From the IMG/VR virus record IMGVR_UViG_3300049207_000026, positions 1-64,000 of that record: DNA of 64,000 bases; one strand, 5' to 3'. Shown in pieces: positions 59,471 through 64,000 of the stretch. The translations under genes and the position numbers were made by a program. The notes under the pieces are model-generated. The model was given only the letters and a program-made list of their open reading frames with translations. It was not told where the DNA came from and searched no databases. This DNA comes from a virus. Every line of letters starts with the position of its first letter. The first letter of the stretch is position 1.

Positions 59471-61857
59471 TACATGCCCCCAGCAGAAGGACGGTTTCGA
59501 ACGACTTGCCGCCCGTTCACCGCGGCGATCTTGCCGTCCGGCCCGTAGTCGACCATGACCGGCTTCGGCTCGCGCATTTCAGTGGCCAGTTGCTCGTGAC
59601 GCTGGGCCAGGTCGCCCTGCGTCGTCAATACCTGCTGCAGCGCCTGGCTGACACCGTCGACCAGGGCGGCCAGGGAGGCGCGCGGCTGCGGCGCGCCGGT
59701 CTCGTCCAGCTCCATCGGGTTGTCAGGGTCGGCATCGTTGGCAGAGAAGGCGGCGGTGCGCGCCGCGTTGGCGTTCTGCATTTCCTGCAGCGCAATCTTG
59801 GTCTGCTCCTGCGTCGTCACCTTCCAGCGCTCCTGCTCGCGGTTGCGCTCGGCCTCGATGCCGGCGTAATGCGCCTTGACGCGCTCGATTTCAGCATCGC
59901 GCTCGGCCTCGATCTGCGCCTTGGCGTTATCGGCTTGAAGCTTGGCGTCGCATTCCTGCAGCTTGGCTTTGGCGTCCATCTGTTTGCCCTGCATCGTGAA
60001 CTGGCCTTTGGCCTGTTCAACCTCGACCAGCGGATTGACCGGTGGCTTCTGGTTCGCCATCTTCTGCTTGAACTCTTGACTGTCTGGCGACAAGGCGAAC
60101 TTCTCAGGCTGCTCGAAGCCGAGCGTCTTGGCCAGGTCCTCAAACATCGCATAGGCGTGCTGCGGATCCACCAGGCCGGCGGCAGCAAGCTTGTCTTGCA
60201 GGCCCGAGATAAGCAGCAGCTTCTCGCGCTTCTCCTCCTCGTTGCCCGTGCCAAGGCCAACCTTGGCCGTCATGTCCGTACGCTCCTGCCATTCCTGCGG
60301 GTTGACCTGCACCCACTTGCCGCGCATCTGCACCACGCGCGCCCGATCCTGGTGCTTGAGCAGCAGGGCATGCACCTGCAGGACTAGCTCCTTGACGCCG
60401 GTTTCGGCCAGCATGCGGGTGATCATCTGCAGCTTCTGGCTGGCCCGGTTCAGGTTTTCGAGGAATGCCCCCTTGGTGGCCTGCTTGAGCGTGTCCGGGT
60501 CCATGCCAGTCGAGGCGCGGGAAATGCCCGTGCGCCCCTCCTTGATCTGGTCCATGTAGTCGACCACCGGGAGGATTTGGCCAACGATCGGGGTCGTCAT
60601 CACCGGTTCAGCGCAGCCAAGCACAGGCTCGTTGCCGGACACGCGCTTGACGCCGCCCGGCAGGGATTCCATGAAGTCGCGCAGGTTGACCCGCTCGTTC
60701 ACGATCCATTGCACGTTGTTGGTCAGGTAGATGTTGTCGAGCAGCTGGCGCATCAGCACCGTCTTGATTTCCTGCAAGTCGGACAGTTCGTCGTCCAGCG
60801 ACTCGCCCACGTGGCGGTGCGGCATGCGCTTGGCCACGAACGCGGTGAGGGGAACGGCAGAAATAGGCTCGTTCCATTCGTCGCCTGGCGGGAGCTTGTC
60901 GTTGACCGTGACGACCTTGCGCAGCTCGGCAATGCCGTCGCCGTCCCAGTCCACGCGGATATAGGCCTCGCAGTACTCGATTTCATCCATCGACCTGTCG
61001 CCATTCACGCCCAGCGTCGAGTCGCTTTCGTCTGACACCGAGTCGCGGGCAAAGCTCTGCGTGCTGTTGTCGCGCTCGCCGTATGGCGTGAGGTCGTTCA
61101 CGAAGTCGCGGTCCATGCCCATTTCGATCAGGTCGGAGCGGGTCTTGCGCGTCACATGCTCGTTGAATGGGGAATCCTGCATCGAGCCGCGGGCACGCTT
61201 CGACACGCGCACTTCCTCGGTCGGCACTGCCTCGATGCACGCCTTGCCCTTGGTGCGCGTCACCTTCAGGCGTAGGTCCCACGTTTCCAGCGGCATCGGG
61301 CCGGCCGGGGCCTGGATCGTCGTTGTCACTGCTTCGGCGCCCAGTATCTCAACCTTGGCGCCCTGGCCTTCCAGCTTCGTGACCATTTGCATGATCTCGT
61401 CCATGGTCATGCCAGAGTATTCGTCCTCGGTGATCTTGGTCGTGACGTCCCAGCTGTGCTTTACGTATCCATTCTTGAGCAGCAGCGTGTCCTTGATGGC
61501 GTCGTGCAGCAAGATAAAGCCAGGGTTGTCCTTCATGATCACCTGGTTGACGTAGTCGCTCTCCTGCTCGGCGGCGGCTTCATCATCCGGGCCGACAGGA
61601 TCGAATACGCCAAGGCTTCCCGACTGCGTGAAGGCGTTCATGATCGCCGGCATGGCCCAGTCGACAGCTTCGGCCAGGTCGCGGCTCACGATCTGCGAGC
61701 GGCCCTCCTGCTCGTTGCCATACGGGCGGCCGTGATAGTGATCCAGCGCCTTCGCCCGGTCATCGGACAGGTCGCCATCTTCCACGCCAAGCGAGTCCGC
61801 ACGGTGCGCGCGGATGATCGCCAGCAGATCGCCGTCGGAAAGCTCTCGCTTTGTCAC
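59470..61857 (-). CDS. Portal protein (unit C)
   Basis: 795 residues starting at a GTG (GTGA overlap). Same family motifs as unit B (KALDHYHGRPYGNEQEGRSQ, IVSRDLAEAVDWAMPAIM), with most differences in the C-terminal helical barrel. Confidence 0.85.
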   Translation of the reverse strand: MTKRELSDGDLLAIIRAHRADSLGVEDGDLSDDRAKALDHYHGRPYGNEQEGRSQIVSRDLAEAVDWAMPAIMNAFTQSGSLGVFDPVGPDDEAAAEQESDYVNQVIMKDNPGFILLHDAIKDTLLLKNGYVKHSWDVTTKITEDEYSGMTMDEIMQMVTKLEGQGAKVEILGAEAVTTTIQAPAGPMPLETWDLRLKVTRTKGKACIEAVPTEEVRVSKRARGSMQDSPFNEHVTRKTRSDLIEMGMDRDFVNDLTPYGERDNSTQSFARDSVSDESDSTLGVNGDRSMDEIEYCEAYIRVDWDGDGIAELRKVVTVNDKLPPGDEWNEPISAVPLTAFVAKRMPHRHVGESLDDELSDLQEIKTVLMRQLLDNIYLTNNVQWIVNERVNLRDFMESLPGGVKRVSGNEPVLGCAEPVMTTPIVGQILPVVDYMDQIKEGRTGISRASTGMDPDTLKQATKGAFLENLNRASQKLQMITRMLAETGVKELVLQVHALLLKHQDRARVVQMRGKWVQVNPQEWQERTDMTAKVGLGTGNEEEKREKLLLISGLQDKLAAAGLVDPQHAYAMFEDLAKTLGFEQPEKFALSPDSQEFKQKMANQKPPVNPLVEVEQAKGQFTMQGKQMDAKAKLQECDAKLQADNAKAQIEAERDAEIERVKAHYAGIEAERNREQERWKVTTQEQTKIALQEMQNANAARTAAFSANDADPDNPMELDETGAPQPRASLAALVDGVSQALQQVLTTQGDLAQRHEQLATEMREPKPVMVDYGPDGKIAAVNGRQVVRNRPSAGGM

Positions 61858-62069
61858 TCGTCGCCCCCGGGCAGTTCGATGGCTGAGAAGTCGGTGCAGC
61901 CTTGCCCTTCAAGGGCGGCATGCACGCGGGCTACGCGCTCCTTGCGCGACAGGCTGACCGACTGGCCGTCCCACACACGCATGGCGTACGCCTGCATCGG
62001 GTCGTCAAGCAGTGCGGCCTGGCCGTCTTCGGCTGGCTTGGCTGCTGGCTTGGCTGCTGGCTTTTTCAT
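61854..62069 (-). CDS. Small protein between terminase and portal (unit C)
   Basis: 71 residues; Lys/Ala-Pro repeats at the start (KKPAAKPAAKPA), the shared DDPMQAYAMRVWDGQSVSLS core and a variable acidic end. Confidence 0.6.
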   Translation of the reverse strand: MKKPAAKPAAKPAEDGQAALLDDPMQAYAMRVWDGQSVSLSRKERVARVHAALEGQGCTDFSAIELPGGDE

Positions 62070-63586
62070 TTCACGTAACTCCTGTCAACTTTCAGTGGTT
62101 TGTCCCATTGGGACTTCGGCACCGGCGGCCGGGCGAACGTCAGGCCAAGCGCATCGGCGTTGTCTGGCGACCGAAGGCCGCGTTTCTTCATGTCCTTCTT
62201 GCTCTCCATGACCAGGGCTCCGTTGCTGTCATAGCTGTAGCGGATCTGGGTCAGGTCGGCGTGCAACTCGTCGCTGTCCGGCACCTGGGCAGGCTGGCTC
62301 TTGAGCCACTCGTTCATCAGGCCCCACATCTCGGCGCGCTTGTTCTTGTATTTCTTGGCGTCCAGCGGTGCTTCGCCGCTGTTCACGGCCACCAGCAGAC
62401 GGCGGTCGACCAGCTCGAGCAAGCGGTCGTACACGCCGGCGCCCAGGCCGCCAACGTCGATAAACACGCGGTCGTCCTTCTCCGTCGTCAGGCCCAGCTC
62501 CTCGATCGCCATCTTCACGATGCCGACCACCTCCATGGTGTCCTTCTTCGAATACGGGCGGATCCAGTGCGCCTTGCGCCCCTGTCGCAGGCACAGCGAC
62601 GTGCGGTCGTCCCCGAAGCGGGCAGGGTCCACGCCAAGGTGCCGCGCGCCCACGCCCTCGGCCTTTGCCTTGCGCGCCACCATCACGGTGGCCGGCTTCA
62701 CGTAAGGATCGAGGCCAGCTACCTGGAACGCTTCGGCGGCCGTGGCTGGGTATTCCTGCTTGAACAAAATCGGGTCCTCCAGTTCGATGATCTTGGCGCG
62801 GCGCCAGACCATCTGCTCCATGCTCAGACCATAAGCGGCCTGGTACTCGTGCTCCTCCTCATCGAGGACGAAGTCGGCCGGTACCGCCTTGATGTATTCC
62901 GGCTGCATGTACCAGGCGACGAAGATCGCGATGTATTCGGACTGGCCGGACTCGGCCGCCTGCCACTGCTTGTGGAAGTAGTTGCCCAGTCCGTTGGCCG
63001 TCGATTCCAGGAATGCCTCGGTGCCCGGCTCGTCAGGGATTGCCTGCATCACGCCGGCGGCGTGCATCTGCGCATTCGGCCAGAACCCCACCTCGGAACC
63101 GTGGAACAGCTGCACCGTCGAGCTCCGGCCGACCGCCTTGTTCCCGGCTGTACCCACCCTGTAGCCAGAGTCCAGCTTGTCGAAGAACAGCTCTTTGGCG
63201 TTCGAAGCGCTGGTGCTGGGCTTGACCAGGGTTGGGCAGTGCTCGTGGTAGCGGTCGGCCAGCTCGAACAGGTTGTTGCTGGCGTCTTCCTCGTGCGTCA
63301 GGATGAAGGCCCGCACGCCCTTGCTGTGCGAGACACGCCAGTAGAAACGGCCCTCAACGTAGGTGGAGCAGCCCTGCTGGCGACCCTTGAGAATGATCGC
63401 GCGCACGCGGCCGGTGGCTGCGCGCTGCGCCTCAACCTTCTCGTGAATGTGCAGCTGGGCGACGTTCAACGTGAATGGCACCACCTTGCCGGACTTGGTC
63501 CTGATCTTGAGGCAGCGAGGGGCGTAGTGCAGGAAGTCGTCGCGCAGTCTGCGCCGGATCTCCTTTTCCCGATCACTCAAGCTCAT
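62066..63586 (-). CDS. terL: Terminase large subunit (unit C)
   Basis: 506 residues, the same length as the unit B enzyme. ATPase motif LKGRQQGCSTY, LFHGSEVGFW, ESTANG, and nuclease residues in GVDPARFGDDR and SPDNADALGL are all present. Highly similar throughout, so the two phages share a packaging type. Confidence 0.92.
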   Translation of the reverse strand: MSLSDREKEIRRRLRDDFLHYAPRCLKIRTKSGKVVPFTLNVAQLHIHEKVEAQRAATGRVRAIILKGRQQGCSTYVEGRFYWRVSHSKGVRAFILTHEEDASNNLFELADRYHEHCPTLVKPSTSASNAKELFFDKLDSGYRVGTAGNKAVGRSSTVQLFHGSEVGFWPNAQMHAAGVMQAIPDEPGTEAFLESTANGLGNYFHKQWQAAESGQSEYIAIFVAWYMQPEYIKAVPADFVLDEEEHEYQAAYGLSMEQMVWRRAKIIELEDPILFKQEYPATAAEAFQVAGLDPYVKPATVMVARKAKAEGVGARHLGVDPARFGDDRTSLCLRQGRKAHWIRPYSKKDTMEVVGIVKMAIEELGLTTEKDDRVFIDVGGLGAGVYDRLLELVDRRLLVAVNSGEAPLDAKKYKNKRAEMWGLMNEWLKSQPAQVPDSDELHADLTQIRYSYDSNGALVMESKKDMKKRGLRSPDNADALGLTFARPPVPKSQWDKPLKVDRSYVK

Positions 63587-63890
63587 CGAGCGCGGCTTCG
63601 TGGTTAAGCTTCAGGCCGCCGCTGACCTGGACTGCGGACAGCTTCGCGTGCACGTAGGGAGCCGCGGCGACTGCAGCCGCAAAGCAGCGCTCCTCGTGCG
63701 CAACCTGGTGGGCCAGATCAAGGCCAGGTGGGCACGGTGCGCGCATGCGCTTGAGCATGAATTCCAGGGGCGTGATGCCGGAAGTGGCAACCGCTTCCTG
63801 CAGCTCAAGCGTGCGCTTGTTCTTGATGCCCTTCGGTCGGCCGGCACCTTTTCGTGCGCCGCCTAACTTCTTTTTTGCTTCGGTTTCCAT
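63573..63890 (-). CDS. Terminase small subunit (putative, unit C)
   Basis: 105 residues; basic AT-hook-like start (GGARKGAGRPKGIKNKRT) and shared helices (ELQEAVATSGITPLEFMLKR). Overlaps terL. Confidence 0.7.
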   Translation of the reverse strand: METEAKKKLGGARKGAGRPKGIKNKRTLELQEAVATSGITPLEFMLKRMRAPCPPGLDLAHQVAHEERCFAAAVAAAPYVHAKLSAVQVSGGLKLNHEAALDELE

Positions 63891-63893
63891 GAT

Positions 63894-63921
63894 GTAGCAG
63901 CGCCCTTGCGGGTAGGTGCCC
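63894..63921 (-). promoter_or_regulatory. Conserved 28-bp terS leader (unit C)
   Basis: Identical to 22908-22935. Sequence identity between units ends just past it. Confidence 0.4.
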
Positions 63922-63932
63922 CTCGTGGTTGT

Positions 63933-64000
63933 TTATCGGATTCGTTCGAGCTGCGAGTCGTACTTGCTGGTGTAGTTGACCTGGTACTGCGGCGCCGCGT
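63933..64000 (-). CDS. C-terminal end of an unknown gene (cut by window edge)
   Basis: The last 22 codons end AAPQYQVNYTSKYDSQLERIR before a TAA at 63933. Codon choice fits a real gene. It is unlike the 52-residue protein upstream of terS in unit B, so the gene before the packaging module differs between units. No function can be given. Confidence 0.5.
   Translation of the reverse strand, partial: AAPQYQVNYTSKYDSQLERIR

Larger units (their letters stand above)
41210..64000. mobile_element. Prophage unit C, late half
   Basis: This is a second phage of the same family, starting directly at the integrase end of unit B. Gene order from the DUF1353 gene to terS copies unit B, with clear homologues except for swapped lysis, tail-fibre tip, head-fibre-like and small neck-region genes. 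The early region, repressor, recombination genes and integrase lie beyond the window. Confidence 0.8.

Noticed and set aside
62012-63607. Plus-strand open frame of 531 codons opposite terL
   Set aside because: terL is certain on the minus strand; the antisense frame is open because of codon bias.

Overview
The window is almost entirely temperate-phage DNA and reads as a tandem prophage array in a GC-rich (roughly 60 % by eye) host, most likely a beta-proteobacterium of the Burkholderiales (possibly Oxalobacteraceae). The host guess is inference from base composition and phage type; no chromosomal housekeeping gene is present. The phages are lambda-organised podoviruses (about 41 kb) whose large portal, SU10/DUF5309-type capsid protein, three ejection proteins and T7-type holin resemble BPP-1/BcepC6B-like siphon-less phages. 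No diversity-generating retroelement is present.

Layout. Positions 1-357 are the right end of one unit (A): the N-terminal part of a minus-strand integrase, a terminator and an attachment core. Positions 358-41209 are one complete unit (B). Positions 41210-64000 are the late half of a third unit (C), cut by the window edge just after its terminase genes. The A/B and B/C junctions share a perfect 483-bp direct repeat (1-483 = 40853-41335). Outside it, B and C are diverged homologues.

Unit B. Late genes run on the minus strand from terS (22904) down to a DUF1353 gene (436): packaging, portal, fibre-like head proteins, scaffold, capsid, adaptor, tail fibre, ejection proteins, lysis. Early rightward-type genes are also on the minus strand (29362 down to 23025): cro-like, CII-like, DNA methyltransferase, O-like replication protein with a hexanucleotide repeat, RusA, Q/DUF1133-like antiterminator, an exported protein. 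The repressor faces the other way (29457). It is followed, in the position of lambda rexAB, by a cassette of three small lipoproteins and a cytosolic protein closed by a terminator. A leftward-type operon (31665-39831) carries RecT, a YqaJ/lambda-type exonuclease, a coiled-coil protein and a mosaic accessory block, and ends in xis convergent with int.

Regulation is unusually readable: five copies of a 15-bp palindrome (TTAGC-N5-GCTAA) lie at the repressor/cro promoters and at the leftward promoter, with the same 34-bp spacing and the same offset from the -35 box at both sites. Units B and C share capsid and packaging genes but have swapped the endolysin, the holin, the distal tail fibre, the head-fibre-like proteins and a small neck-region gene. 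Both keep a previously unnoticed-looking 25-residue membrane peptide, encoded antisense to the end of the ejection-protein operon behind a TATAAT box.
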